Positions 41,892 to 50,238 of a DNA stretch of 64,000 bases are shown piece after piece (position 1 is the first letter of the stretch; each line of letters starts with the position of its first letter). The notes under the pieces are model-generated. The model had not been told where the DNA came from and did not search any database. It saw only the letters and a list, made by a program, of their open reading frames with translations. The stretch is taken from the NCBI GenBank assembly GCA_902769525.1, contig CACXPG010000001.1, positions 1-64,000 on the forward strand, in the 5' to 3' direction. Source of the DNA: an uncultured Bacteroidia bacterium. GTDB taxonomy: Bacteria > Bacteroidota > Bacteroidia > Bacteroidales > UBA932. The position numbers were made by a program, and so were the translations under genes.

Positions 41892-41899
41892 TATATTTG
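41892..41899 (+). promoter_or_regulatory. putative -7 box (TATATTTG) of the murein-peptide gene set
   Basis: TATATTTG 22 bp before the NlpC/P60 start, in the divergent intergenic region. No firm -33 box. Confidence 0.5.
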
Positions 41900-41921
41900 T
41901 TATCTGTAAATATTCATCGCG

Positions 41922-43136
41922 ATGAAAAAAATCTTCCTGCTGCTTTCCGCAGCCCTTATGCTGAATGTTTCTGGTTTCTGCCAGAACGTTAACCAGCTGT
42001 TCAACAAGATCAACAACGAAGTGCGTGACACCTACGCCCCGGACGAGAGAGACAAGACCTACGAGGTTGCCCTGATAGACAACAAGGGAAAGCTGACTCT
42101 TGTAGGCTCAACGACTGAAAAAGAGGCTGTGGACGCCCTGCTTGCAAAGCTTTCCAAGGCCGGCATCAAGGCTGAGAACAAGATAGATGTGCTGCCGTCC
42201 AAAAAGCTCAACGGCAAGACCTACGGAATCGTCTGCATGTCAACCGCCAGCTTCAACTGCGGCGGAAGCTTCAGCGCCGAGAGCGGAACGCAGGCCCTGA
42301 TGGGTATGCCGGTCAGGATCCTGGAGGAGAACAATGACGACTGGTACCGCTGCATCAATATGGAGGGCTACACTGCCTGGGTGATCACCCGCAGCGTAAA
42401 GGCAATGACCGAGGAAGAATACAAGGCCTATCTGGCAAAGCCGAAGGTTTTCGTAAAGACCAAATACTCAACCCTGTATTCCGAGAAGAATGTCAACAGC
42501 CTGCCGGTGAGCGACCTTGTCTGGGGATGTATCCTCATCGACGAGGGAAAGAGTGGCGCCTGGAGGAAGGTTTCCGTGGCAGACGGAAGGACGGGATATG
42601 TTCCGGCATCTGACGTTATTGACCTCAAGGCCTGGATAGACAGCGCCGTTCCTACAGAGAAGAACATCGTGGAAACCGCCAAGCAGTTCTGCGGCTTCCC
42701 TTACGTTTGGGGCGGAACCAGCATCAAGGGCGTGGACTGCAGCGGACTCAGCAAGAGCGCATACTTCCTCAACGGATATGTCCTCCGCAGAGACGCGTCC
42801 CAGCAGTGCAAGACCGGAGACAGCGTGGATGTGCACCGCTTCGTGGAAGGAGACTACACCAAGGAGGCTCTTTCCAACCTCCGTCCAGGAGACCTGGTGT
42901 TCTTCGGACGCAAGGCCGAGAACGGAAGAAGGGAGAGGGTTACCCACGTGGCCATCTACATGGGTGACGGAATGATAATCCACTCATCCAACATCGTCAG
43001 GATCAACAGCCTGATCCCTGGAGAAAAAGACTACTACGCCGGATCCAGGAGAATGCTCAAGGCCCGCCGCATCATTGGAACCGCGGACCAAGGCAAGGGA
43101 GTGGTGAGCGTCAGGAACATCGGCCTGACCGAATAA
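41922..43136 (+). CDS. NlpC/P60 (C40) murein endopeptidase with SH3-type domains
   Basis: 404 residues with a signal peptide (MKKIFLLLSAALMLNVSGFCQ). Two SH3-like segments lie in the middle (about 105-240; VRILEENNDDWYRCINMEGYT and KTKYSTLYSEKNVN), then the C-terminal NlpC/P60 papain-like domain with Cys273 in DCSGLSKSA, His342 in THVAIYMGDG and His354 in IIHSS. The family hydrolyses D-gamma-Glu-diamino acid bonds of stem peptides. The next two genes epimerise L-Ala-D-Glu and remove terminal D-Ala, so the three form a murein-peptide processing set. I recall the same gene order in Bacteroides thetaiotaomicron. Confidence 0.9.
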   Translation: MKKIFLLLSAALMLNVSGFCQNVNQLFNKINNEVRDTYAPDERDKTYEVALIDNKGKLTLVGSTTEKEAVDALLAKLSKAGIKAENKIDVLPSKKLNGKTYGIVCMSTASFNCGGSFSAESGTQALMGMPVRILEENNDDWYRCINMEGYTAWVITRSVKAMTEEEYKAYLAKPKVFVKTKYSTLYSEKNVNSLPVSDLVWGCILIDEGKSGAWRKVSVADGRTGYVPASDVIDLKAWIDSAVPTEKNIVETAKQFCGFPYVWGGTSIKGVDCSGLSKSAYFLNGYVLRRDASQQCKTGDSVDVHRFVEGDYTKEALSNLRPGDLVFFGRKAENGRRERVTHVAIYMGDGMIIHSSNIVRINSLIPGEKDYYAGSRRMLKARRIIGTADQGKGVVSVRNIGLTE

Positions 43137-43177
43137 TCGCAGAGAAATAACTGATAAACATTTAAAACATACACAAG

Positions 43178-44362
43178 ATGACCGACAGAAGAACTTTCTT
43201 GAAGAGCGCAGGACTGCTCACAGCGGCAGCCGCTCTTCTGAGTCCATCACAGATTTTCGCCCGGGCAAAGGGTGTTTCCAAACCGAGCGGAAAGAAAGAA
43301 CTCGAACTGGAATGGTGCCCTTTCACCGCCAAGATGAAGCACGTGTTCACCATCTCCAACAGTTCCAGAACCACAACCCCTATCGTTCTGACAAGAATCA
43401 CCTACGACGGATATGTAGGATACGGTGAAGCCGCCATGCCGCCATATCTTGGAGAGACCACAAACTCCGCGATCGACTACCTGAAGAAGGCAAGGCCAGT
43501 TCTGAAGAAGTTCAAGGATCCGTTCATGATCGGAGCCATCATGGCCGAGATGGATGCCATCACCACATATAACTGTGCAGCAAAGGCTTCCATAGACATC
43601 GCCCTCCACGATCTGGTAGGAAACATCTTCGGACAGCCTTGGTGGAAGATATGGGGATTCGACCCTGCAAACTGCCCTTACAACTCCTTCACCGTAGGTC
43701 TGGCAGAAAGGGCTGAGGTTCTGGAAAAGGCAAAGGAAGCCGCTTCCGAAGGCCATCTTATCAAGGTTAAACTCGGAAGAAGCGAGGAGCAGGACAAGAT
43801 GATGATCAACACCATCCGCGAAGTCACCGACACCACTATCTGCATCGACGCCAACCAGGGATGGAAGGACAAGCACTATGCCCTTGACATGATCAACTGG
43901 CTCGCCACCAAGAACGTGAACATGATCGAGCAGCCTATGCCTAAGCTGATGCTCGAGGAAACCGGATGGCTGACAGAGAGAAGCCCGCTGCCAATCATGG
44001 CCGACGAGGCCTGCCAGAGGCTCACCGATGTCCGCAAGCTCTACGGCCACTACTCCGGAATCAACATCAAGCTGATGAAGTGTACCGGTCTCCACGAGGC
44101 AAGGGAGATGGTATCCCTGGCCCAGGCACTGGGAATGAAGCTGATGATCGGCTGCATGACAGAGACTTCAGTCGCCATCGCCGCCGGAGCACAGATCGCT
44201 CCTGTCTGCGAATGGACCGACCTGGACGGCAACTGGCTGATTGCAAACGACGTGTTCCACTCCTCTACCGTAGTTGACGGAAGAATCGTTCCTTCATCCA
44301 AGCCAGGTCTCGGACTCGAGATGAACAAGGGCGTAGACCTCAAATATGCCGCAGAGGAATAA
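43178..44362 (+). CDS. L-Ala-D/L-Glu (dipeptide) epimerase, enolase superfamily, Tat-type leader
   Basis: 394 residues. The leader TDRRTFLKSAGLLTAAAALL has the twin-arginine pattern, so export in folded form is likely. The enolase-superfamily catalytic set is intact: acid/base Lys in LIKVKLG, metal ligands in CIDANQGW, IEQPMP and MADEACQ, and the second Lys in NIKLMKCTG, followed by GCMTETS. Members with this set epimerise L-Ala-D-Glu to L-Ala-L-Glu in murein peptide recycling. Position between an NlpC/P60 endopeptidase and an LD-carboxypeptidase supports that activity. An exported epimerase, rather than cytosolic, is the unusual point. Confidence 0.88.
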   Translation: MTDRRTFLKSAGLLTAAAALLSPSQIFARAKGVSKPSGKKELELEWCPFTAKMKHVFTISNSSRTTTPIVLTRITYDGYVGYGEAAMPPYLGETTNSAIDYLKKARPVLKKFKDPFMIGAIMAEMDAITTYNCAAKASIDIALHDLVGNIFGQPWWKIWGFDPANCPYNSFTVGLAERAEVLEKAKEAASEGHLIKVKLGRSEEQDKMMINTIREVTDTTICIDANQGWKDKHYALDMINWLATKNVNMIEQPMPKLMLEETGWLTERSPLPIMADEACQRLTDVRKLYGHYSGINIKLMKCTGLHEAREMVSLAQALGMKLMIGCMTETSVAIAAGAQIAPVCEWTDLDGNWLIANDVFHSSTVVDGRIVPSSKPGLGLEMNKGVDLKYAAEE

Positions 44363-44386
44363 TCATTTATGCCCCAAGTAATAAAA

Positions 44387-45484
44387 ATGAAATTACGCCT
44401 TTTCATCTTAGCAGCCCTTTGCGGACTGCTGACAATGTCCTGCGAAAAGAATGACGATTGCTCCAGGCATAAGCACGTTACCCTTAACTGCAGGAAACCG
44501 GACTATCTGAAAAAGGGCGACAAGGTCGCGCTTATTTCCCCGTCCTTTTTCACGCCGATGGAGAATGTGGAGAAGACTGCCGAACTGCTTCGCACATGGG
44601 GCCTGGAACCAGTTATCGGGCCGAACGTGGGCAAGAAGTATGACGGCCAGTATGCAGGAACCGTCGAGGAGCGGGTAAGCGACATCCGCTGGGCCCTTAA
44701 CGATCCTTCCATCAAGGCCATCATCTGCAACCGCGGCGGATACGGAACCATCCAGCTCATCGACGAGCTTAAGCTCAAAGAACTTTCCGCCCATCCGAAA
44801 TGGCTCGTGGGCTTCAGCGACATCACCACCCTTCACGGCCTGCTGAACCGTGCCGGCGTGATGAGCATACAAGGTACGATGAGTTCATTCCTTGCCAAGG
44901 GCGGCCAGGATCTGACCAGCACGCTGATGCGCGATCTGCTTCTGGGCAATGTGCCGCTCTATGAAGTCCCGGCTCATCCCCAGAATATCGAGGGTTTTGC
45001 TCGCGGAGTCCTGGTAGGAGGAAATCTCTGCACCTTTGCCCCTAATCTGGGAACTCAGGCTGACGCCACCGCCGGAAGCGACCTGATCCTCTTCATCGAA
45101 GAGGTCGAAGAGTCTATGCACAACATCGACAGGCAGTTTACCATCCTTATGATGAACGGGGTACTGAATCGCTGCAAGGGCGTCATACTTGGCGAGTTCA
45201 CCGACTGCGGCAAGGAATTTACCGACGAGAGCGTGGAAGCAATGCTGCGTAAATACTTGAAGTCCTATAACATCCCTGTCATGTGCGGCTTTCCGGCCGG
45301 ACACGGAGACGTGAACCTGCCGCTGGTGATGGGCGCACCTGTAACCATGGAAGTCCGCAGTAACGGAGCATCGCTGCGCTTTGACATCAGCGGAGAACAG
45401 CACAATATACCTGCCGTGGGCATAGCAGCTCCAGTAACCCCGTTATCCGAGCGTCTCCGCCTTTCCGGCAAACGGCCGTGGTGA
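44387..45484 (+). CDS. LD-carboxypeptidase (S66 family) lipoprotein
   Basis: 365 residues from ATG at 44387 (MKLRLFILAALCGLLTMSC, lipobox); an upstream ATG at 44369 would spoil the signal. S66 landmarks are KKGDKVALISPS, ICNRGGYGTIQLID, the nucleophile GFSDITTLHG, GGNLCTFAPNLGT, and the Glu and His of the triad in FIEEVEE and FPAGHGD. The family removes the terminal D-amino acid from tetrapeptides. Lipid anchoring keeps it in the periplasm with the other two enzymes of this set. It starts 24 bp after the epimerase gene. Confidence 0.9.
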   Translation: MKLRLFILAALCGLLTMSCEKNDDCSRHKHVTLNCRKPDYLKKGDKVALISPSFFTPMENVEKTAELLRTWGLEPVIGPNVGKKYDGQYAGTVEERVSDIRWALNDPSIKAIICNRGGYGTIQLIDELKLKELSAHPKWLVGFSDITTLHGLLNRAGVMSIQGTMSSFLAKGGQDLTSTLMRDLLLGNVPLYEVPAHPQNIEGFARGVLVGGNLCTFAPNLGTQADATAGSDLILFIEEVEESMHNIDRQFTILMMNGVLNRCKGVILGEFTDCGKEFTDESVEAMLRKYLKSYNIPVMCGFPAGHGDVNLPLVMGAPVTMEVRSNGASLRFDISGEQHNIPAVGIAAPVTPLSERLRLSGKRPW

Positions 45485-45548
45485 TTCACTCAGGACTGAT
45501 TTTTCTTATTTTTACATAGAACAAACAATCAATTAAAACATTACAAAT

Positions 45549-45824
45549 ATGAATCTTCGTGATATAAAGAAAGACGTTGAATTCCTTGTTGCAGAGCTTG
45601 TAGACGACTGCTTCATCTATCTCGAACTCAACGGAGAAGAGAAAATGGACAAAGTTGGTGAAATCATCGGCGACGCCCTGGACCTCCAGGACGACACCAT
45701 GGACAAGATCAACCATCGTCCAGAAGGAGAGAAAGCCGACAAATACTACAAGGCAATAACCAAAGAGTTCTTTGCAGGCATCGACTCTCTCTACGAAAGG
45801 CTCAGCGACCTGAGCAAAAAATAA
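45549..45824 (+). CDS. small acidic helical protein, unknown function
   Basis: 91 residues, no signal or membrane span, rich in Asp, Glu and Lys and predicted fully helical (DIKKDVEFLVAELVDDCFIY; AITKEFFAGIDSLYERL). I recognise it only as a type of conserved hypothetical protein common in Bacteroidales. The stop is followed after 9 bp by the lipoprotein gene, so they are co-transcribed. Confidence 0.65.
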   Translation: MNLRDIKKDVEFLVAELVDDCFIYLELNGEEKMDKVGEIIGDALDLQDDTMDKINHRPEGEKADKYYKAITKEFFAGIDSLYERLSDLSKK

Positions 45825-45833
45825 GTGACGATT

Positions 45834-46568
45834 ATGAAAGCAAGATTCCTGATGGTTGCCGTTTGCCTTGCCGCAATGTTTGCAGGCTGCAAGGGCAAAC
45901 CGGGAGAGGCTTCCAATGCGGATGCCGATTCCACACAGATTTCCGCCGTCCCGACACTTGAGGCTGAAGCAGAGCCAGCCCAGACCTACACCGGTCCTGA
46001 CTATGCCCAGGAAGTTCTCTGCCTGATAGACCGCAGCCTGATTCCGGAAAGAATCAACGACTCGATCTACAAGGAAGCTACAGAGACAAAGCGTGTCTTC
46101 GACGAGTACACTTCTCCTAACAGAATCAGCTGCATGAACGGTGAAGGAGGCATTTACAACATTGCCTATGTCGACTGCTACCACATGCTCAACGATGACG
46201 GCCTCTTTGTGATGTACTACACTGAAGCCGGAGTGGACGGCGCTGTTCTGGACATAATGAAGACTTACACTTACAAGAACGGCCTTCTGACAGAGGTTGA
46301 AAACCCTATCAAGGCCCCTGACTTCGACGAGTTCTTCGAGGGAGTTGATGTTCCGGCAGACCTGAAGTCCGCTCTCAATGAAATGAAGCGTGAGTATAAC
46401 CGGGAAAAGAACTCTCTCCGCGGCATAGACCTCAGGCACGGAGAGCAAGATGACAATGTCCTGCTTCTAAGGCCTAGCTACATCGCCGATGAGATGCTTT
46501 GGGAACTGGCAAGACCTGTTGAGTACCAATTCAATGGCACCACGTTCGTAAAGACGCCACGCAATTAG
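45834..46568 (+). CDS. hypothetical lipoprotein
   Basis: 244 residues from ATG at 45834 (MKARFLMVAVCLAAMFAGC, lipobox), followed by a low-complexity Ala/Glu/Asp linker to about residue 55. The mature domain has no motif known to me (PDYAQEVLCLIDRSLIPERI; VAYVDCYHML-like segments). It is convergent with the YgjP-like gene, with only two bases between the stop codons. A periplasmic or surface location is inferred. Confidence 0.6.
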   Translation: MKARFLMVAVCLAAMFAGCKGKPGEASNADADSTQISAVPTLEAEAEPAQTYTGPDYAQEVLCLIDRSLIPERINDSIYKEATETKRVFDEYTSPNRISCMNGEGGIYNIAYVDCYHMLNDDGLFVMYYTEAGVDGAVLDIMKTYTYKNGLLTEVENPIKAPDFDEFFEGVDVPADLKSALNEMKREYNREKNSLRGIDLRHGEQDDNVLLLRPSYIADEMLWELARPVEYQFNGTTFVKTPRN

Positions 46569-46570
46569 TT

Positions 46571-47188
46571 TCAGAGTTTGATCTTTCTAAGACGGGCGGC
46601 AAGAATCTTTTCTTTGCCGTCCGTTATTGCATTCAAGAGGGCATGGAACCTCTCGCTGTGGTTCGGATAGACCAGATGGCAGAGCTCGTGGGCTATCACG
46701 TAGTCCATAAGCTCTTCCGGCAGTCTTACCAGGTTCATGTTCAGATTGATGTTACGCTTGGTGGAGCAGCTGCCCCAGTTGGATGAATTGTTCTTGATGG
46801 CAACTCTGTTGTAGCGGAACGGGTCTTCAACGATGTTGCCTCTGCTATCCCGGATCTTTACCTTGTTGGTCATAAGCTCGTACATCTGCCTTGTTCTCAG
46901 CGGCAGAATCTTGTGCGCAAGCTTGTTTATCTGGTAGTCAGACGGAGCGCCGCCTTCTGCCTGCTCCATCTTCCGATTGAGAATCTCCTGCCTCCTTGCA
47001 ACCATCTTCCCGTCTATAGAAAACAGGAACTGTTCCGCCTCCTTGTATGAGGTAAACGTAGGCAGAGTGACCTTGACCTCTCCCTTGGAGGTTACGAACA
47101 CCCTGATACACCGGCTCTGGGGATATTTGGTATAGGTTACCTCCCCGAGTCCGTTGTCATATTTGACCGTTCTGCTTTGTAAAGTCAT
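46571..47188 (-). CDS. YgjP-like metallopeptidase (M48-type, DUF45)
   Basis: 205 residues. The zinc motif is in YVIAHELCHLVYPNHSERFHALL (HExxH plus a downstream Glu/His), preceded by WGSCSTKRNINLNMNLVRLP, both typical of the YgjP/DUF45 family. No signal peptide, so cytosolic. Biological substrate unknown. It is divergent from blaI: the 122-bp region between them holds the operator-like inverted repeat. Confidence 0.85.
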   Translation of the reverse strand: MTLQSRTVKYDNGLGEVTYTKYPQSRCIRVFVTSKGEVKVTLPTFTSYKEAEQFLFSIDGKMVARRQEILNRKMEQAEGGAPSDYQINKLAHKILPLRTRQMYELMTNKVKIRDSRGNIVEDPFRYNRVAIKNNSSNWGSCSTKRNINLNMNLVRLPEELMDYVIAHELCHLVYPNHSERFHALLNAITDGKEKILAARLRKIKL

Positions 47189-47217
47189 AGTCTGTTCTGC
47201 AAAAGTATCAAGAATTT

Positions 47218-47259
47218 TCTCCTAAAAAATAAAGGATATCTACTAAAATTTTTAGGAGA
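47218..47259. promoter_or_regulatory. inverted repeat, candidate BlaI operator
   Basis: Two perfect 11-bp arms, tctcctaaaaa (47218-47228) and tttttaggaga (47249-47259), 20 bp apart. The right arm covers the place where the -33 box of the blaI promoter should be. BlaI/MecI repressors act as dimers on palindromes at their own promoter, so autoregulation is inferred. Confidence 0.5.
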
Positions 47260-47274
47260 TATGAAAATAATTGC

Positions 47275-47282
47275 TATATTTG
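47275..47282 (+). promoter_or_regulatory. -7 box (TATATTTG) of the blaI operon
   Basis: TATATTTG, 28 bp before the blaI ATG and 15 bp after the right arm of the inverted repeat. Confidence 0.6.
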
Positions 47283-47310
47283 CATTGTAAAACCAACTGT
47301 CCGATTGACG

Positions 47311-47676
47311 ATGAAACAGAAACTGACGGCAAAAGAAGAGATGCTGATGAACATATTCTGGGCTCATGAACCCTTGTTTATCAGAGATTTGATCAGTTAT
47401 ATCCCAGACCCGAAACCCCACTACAACACAGTGGCCACGCTCGTGAAGTTCCTGGAGGAAAAAGGATTTCTGGAAAGGGAACCGATGGCAAACTCCTTCC
47501 GCTATAAGGTAAAAATAAGTGAAAGCCAGTACCATGGGGATACCGTTTCCGAGGTGGTTGCCCGCTATTACGACAATTCTTATCTGCGTCTGGTTTCCCA
47601 GTTCGTTGAGGAAGACAAGATGAACCTGCAGGAGCTCAAAAACCTCATTGCCCAAATAGAAAACAACAAGAAATGA
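47311..47676 (+). CDS. BlaI/MecI/CopY-family transcriptional repressor
   Basis: 121 residues from ATG at 47311. It has a winged-helix DNA-binding domain (MNIFWAHEPLFIRDLISYIPDPKPHYNTVATLVKFLEEKGFL compared in parts with BlaI: helix-turn-helix then wing) and a C-terminal dimerisation helix (LRLVSQFVEEDKMNLQELKNL). The next gene, overlapping by ATGA, is a BlaR1-type sensor protease, the standard partner whose activation leads to repressor inactivation. No beta-lactamase is nearby, so the regulon is unknown. Confidence 0.9.
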   Translation: MKQKLTAKEEMLMNIFWAHEPLFIRDLISYIPDPKPHYNTVATLVKFLEEKGFLEREPMANSFRYKVKISESQYHGDTVSEVVARYYDNSYLRLVSQFVEEDKMNLQELKNLIAQIENNKK

Positions 47677-48950
47677 CACCATTCCTTCTATATATCGCGC
47701 GAGCCGGGCTATATCTTAGCCTGTTCTACGCCTTTTACCTGCTGGCAATGCGCCGGACCACGTTCTTCAGGCTGAACCGCGGGCTGCTGCTCTCATTAAG
47801 CTATCTCTGCCTTCTGCTGCCGCTTATAAAGGTCAGGACAGTCTCGGCTTTTGTCGGCGGTGCCACGGAACTGACTATGGTGAAAGTGGGAACGGAACCG
47901 GAGGCAACCCAGGCGCCTTTCCCTTGGAATGAGGTCCTACTGGCAGTATTTGCAATCGGAGCGGCCGTCACTCTTTCTATCTATCTGGTATCGGCCTTGA
48001 AGATGCGCCAGATAATCAGAAAAGGGAAATCCGCTAAACGGGAAGACTGCAGCCTGATAGTCCTGGAAGAGGATGTACCGTCCTTCAGCTGGGGCCGAAA
48101 GGTTGTCATAAGCCGGAAGGACCTGCAAGAAAACCCGGCAATCTTCACCCATGAGCTGATGCACGTGCAGTGCAGGCATTCTCTTGATCTGTTCCTCTTC
48201 CTGCCCCTCCAGATTATCTTCTGGTGGAATCCGCTGGTTTGGATAATCAACGAAGAACTCCGCCTGGTCCACGAATACGAGGCCGACGAGGGTGTTATTA
48301 AAAAAGGCATCGATGCAACTCAATATCAACTACTTCTTGTGCGAAAAGCCGTGGGGGAACATCGTTTCTCCCTGGCCAGCGGCTTCCAGCACACCAAACT
48401 CAAAAACCGAATTGAAATGATGCTCAAACATTCTTCTTCTACCTGGATGCGCTGGTCGTATCTTGTACTTATCCCTGTACTGGCTGCCTTCATGTTCGCC
48501 TGCAACCCTTCCAAGAACACTGCCGAGCCGACCCCGGCTGAAGGAAGTGAACCACAGGCTCAAGGGACATTTGAACCTCAGGCTCAAGGAAACTTTGAAG
48601 CCCAGGCTTCAGAAGATCCGGAACAAGATGCTCTTCCGTTTAACACCATCGAGATCAAGCCTTCATTTAACGGAGGTGATGACAGCGAGTTTGCCAAATG
48701 GTTCTACAGCCAGATAAAATATCCGGAACAGGCCATCAAAGACAAAGTTCAAGGACGCGTTCTGGTACAGTTTACCATTGGAACCGATGGTGCTGTCCGC
48801 AATGTGAAACTTCAGAAAGGAGTGCGTGATGACCTGGATGCAGAAGTCCTGAGAGTGGTTGAATCCTCTCCGAAATGGAAGCCAGGCTCTCAAGACGGAA
48901 AAGCCGTTCCTGTCACCTATTCCTTCCCGGTAGTCTTCAAGCTTCAATAA
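47673..48950 (+). CDS. BlaR1/MecR1-type M56 sensor protease with TonB C-terminal domain
   Basis: 425 residues. About four membrane helices (near 5-25, 35-52, 88-108 and 275-295) surround the zinc protease motif THELMHVQCRH (His160, Glu161, His164), with EYEADEG downstream. After the last helix comes a Gln/Ala-rich linker with an imperfect 8-residue repeat (EPQAQGTF, EPQAQGNF). A TonB C-terminal domain follows at about 340-425 (IKYPEQAIKDKVQGRVLVQF; SSPKWKPGSQDGKAVPV). Instead of a penicillin-binding sensor the periplasmic part is TonB-like, which is a Bacteroidota variant. It overlaps blaI by 4 bp, and its TAA overlaps the next ATG by one base. Confidence 0.9.
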   Translation: MTPFLLYIARAGLYLSLFYAFYLLAMRRTTFFRLNRGLLLSLSYLCLLLPLIKVRTVSAFVGGATELTMVKVGTEPEATQAPFPWNEVLLAVFAIGAAVTLSIYLVSALKMRQIIRKGKSAKREDCSLIVLEEDVPSFSWGRKVVISRKDLQENPAIFTHELMHVQCRHSLDLFLFLPLQIIFWWNPLVWIINEELRLVHEYEADEGVIKKGIDATQYQLLLVRKAVGEHRFSLASGFQHTKLKNRIEMMLKHSSSTWMRWSYLVLIPVLAAFMFACNPSKNTAEPTPAEGSEPQAQGTFEPQAQGNFEAQASEDPEQDALPFNTIEIKPSFNGGDDSEFAKWFYSQIKYPEQAIKDKVQGRVLVQFTIGTDGAVRNVKLQKGVRDDLDAEVLRVVESSPKWKPGSQDGKAVPVTYSFPVVFKLQ

Positions 48951-50128
48951 TGAGAAAATTCCTTCTTATCGCGATATGGATGATGGCCTGCGTTCCGCTG
49001 TGGGCGCAGACCACCCGTCGCGATTCCCTTCTGGCCGAAGCCCGATACCTGAAGAGCATATACCGCACGGACGACGCCATTGAAAAACTGTCTGGCCTGG
49101 TGCAGCCGGAGGCTATGGACGAGGTTGTGCTGGCCGAGCTGGCCGACTGCCATTTCCAGAGCGGGGACTTTGAAAATGCGTCGGGGACATATTTCCTGCT
49201 TTCGTCTCTTAAGCCGGACAATATCCTCTACAAGGTCAGGCTGATGCAAACCTTCTACCGGCTGAAGGCCTATCCACAGAGCATCCAGGCCGGAAAGGCT
49301 GTGCTGCAGCTGGATTCAATTCCCGCCGTGGTCAGCTATATCGGTGACGGCTACCGCCAGATAAAACAGACGGATTCAGCTCTCTGGTACTACCGCAGGG
49401 CCTTGGCTATGAAACCTATGAACGAGACTGTCCTGTCCAAGGCGATGGGCCTTCTTCTGGACGTCAAGGATTATGAAGGGGTAATAGCCATCAGCGAGCC
49501 TTTCCTTGCGGAAAATCCCGACAATCCAACCATTGCGCCCCTTCAAGGTGTAGCCCATTACAGGAAAGGAGATTACGATGCCGCAATCAGTGTTTTCCAG
49601 AGACAGGAGGATCTGGGAAACGACTCTTACCCCATCCACTTCTTCCTGGGGCAGAGCTATTGGCACACCCAGGCCAAGTACCGGGCCGAGCAGGAGCTAC
49701 ACGCAGCCTGGCAGATCGATTCCAGCGACGTGAACCTTGCTTATACGATAGCCTCGGTCAAATCAGAGTTCCTGTATCCATTCGAGGAAGTCGTGAAGCC
49801 TTGGCTGGACAAGGTAATGGATATGCTTCAGCCGGACCCGGCCATGATGTCCCGCGTGCATCAGCTCTACGGGCTGGGATATTACCGTAAACAGAACTCC
49901 TGGGACAAGGCTATCGAGCATTACAAGGAAGCCTACCGGTATAATCCGAAGTATTTACCAGCCCTGTCTACCATTGCCTATTGCTATCAGGTAAAGAAAG
50001 ACTACAAGCAGGCAATCGAATGGTATGAAAAATACCTGAAGCTTGTCCGCCCCGGAACCAAAGGCTATGAATTCGCCAAGGAGAACCTGGATTACATCAA
50101 AGGCGAATTGTTTATGGAAGAAAGGTGA
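48950..50128 (+). CDS. secreted TPR-repeat protein
   Basis: 392 residues from ATG at 48950, which overlaps the stop of the blaR1-like gene (TAATG). Signal peptide MRKFLLIAIWMMACVPLWAQ. The mature part is a string of about seven to nine TPR-like helix pairs (DSALWYYRRALAMKP; WDKAIEHYKEAYRYNPKYLP; YKQAIEWYEKYLKL). Periplasmic protein-protein scaffold. Co-expression with the BlaI/BlaR1 pair suggests a role in the response they control, perhaps with the TonB-like domain. The specific partner is unknown. Confidence 0.8.
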   Translation: MRKFLLIAIWMMACVPLWAQTTRRDSLLAEARYLKSIYRTDDAIEKLSGLVQPEAMDEVVLAELADCHFQSGDFENASGTYFLLSSLKPDNILYKVRLMQTFYRLKAYPQSIQAGKAVLQLDSIPAVVSYIGDGYRQIKQTDSALWYYRRALAMKPMNETVLSKAMGLLLDVKDYEGVIAISEPFLAENPDNPTIAPLQGVAHYRKGDYDAAISVFQRQEDLGNDSYPIHFFLGQSYWHTQAKYRAEQELHAAWQIDSSDVNLAYTIASVKSEFLYPFEEVVKPWLDKVMDMLQPDPAMMSRVHQLYGLGYYRKQNSWDKAIEHYKEAYRYNPKYLPALSTIAYCYQVKKDYKQAIEWYEKYLKLVRPGTKGYEFAKENLDYIKGELFMEER

Positions 50129-50135
50129 GCCATAG

Positions 50136-50165
50136 TTTGAAATAAAGAAAACTTTTATATCTTTG
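50136..50165 (+). promoter_or_regulatory. promoter of rpsO
   Basis: TTTG at 50136-50139 and TATCTTTG at 50158-50165, 18-bp spacer. Transcription would start near 50172, at the foot of the leader hairpin. Confidence 0.65.
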
Positions 50166-50170
50166 CAGCC

Positions 50171-50200
50171 CCGATGTCAGGAATTACAGTCCTGTATCGG
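50171..50200 (+). promoter_or_regulatory. 5' leader hairpin of rpsO, candidate S15 autoregulatory site
   Basis: Interrupted stem: ccgat/atcgg, then cagga/tcctg separated by a small internal loop, closing a 7-nt loop. It sits 38 nt before the start codon. S15 represses its own messenger in many bacteria through dissimilar leader structures; whether this hairpin does so is inference. Confidence 0.45.
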
Positions 50201-50238
50201 TGAGCTAAAACAATTATTAACCACAAAATCTTAAGCAA

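Noticed and set aside
45486-46448. A 320-codon frame antisense to the small acidic protein and lipoprotein genes
   Set aside because: Rich in Val, Phe, Cys and His without any domain. The plus-strand genes have a signal peptide, lipobox and tight spacing in their favour.
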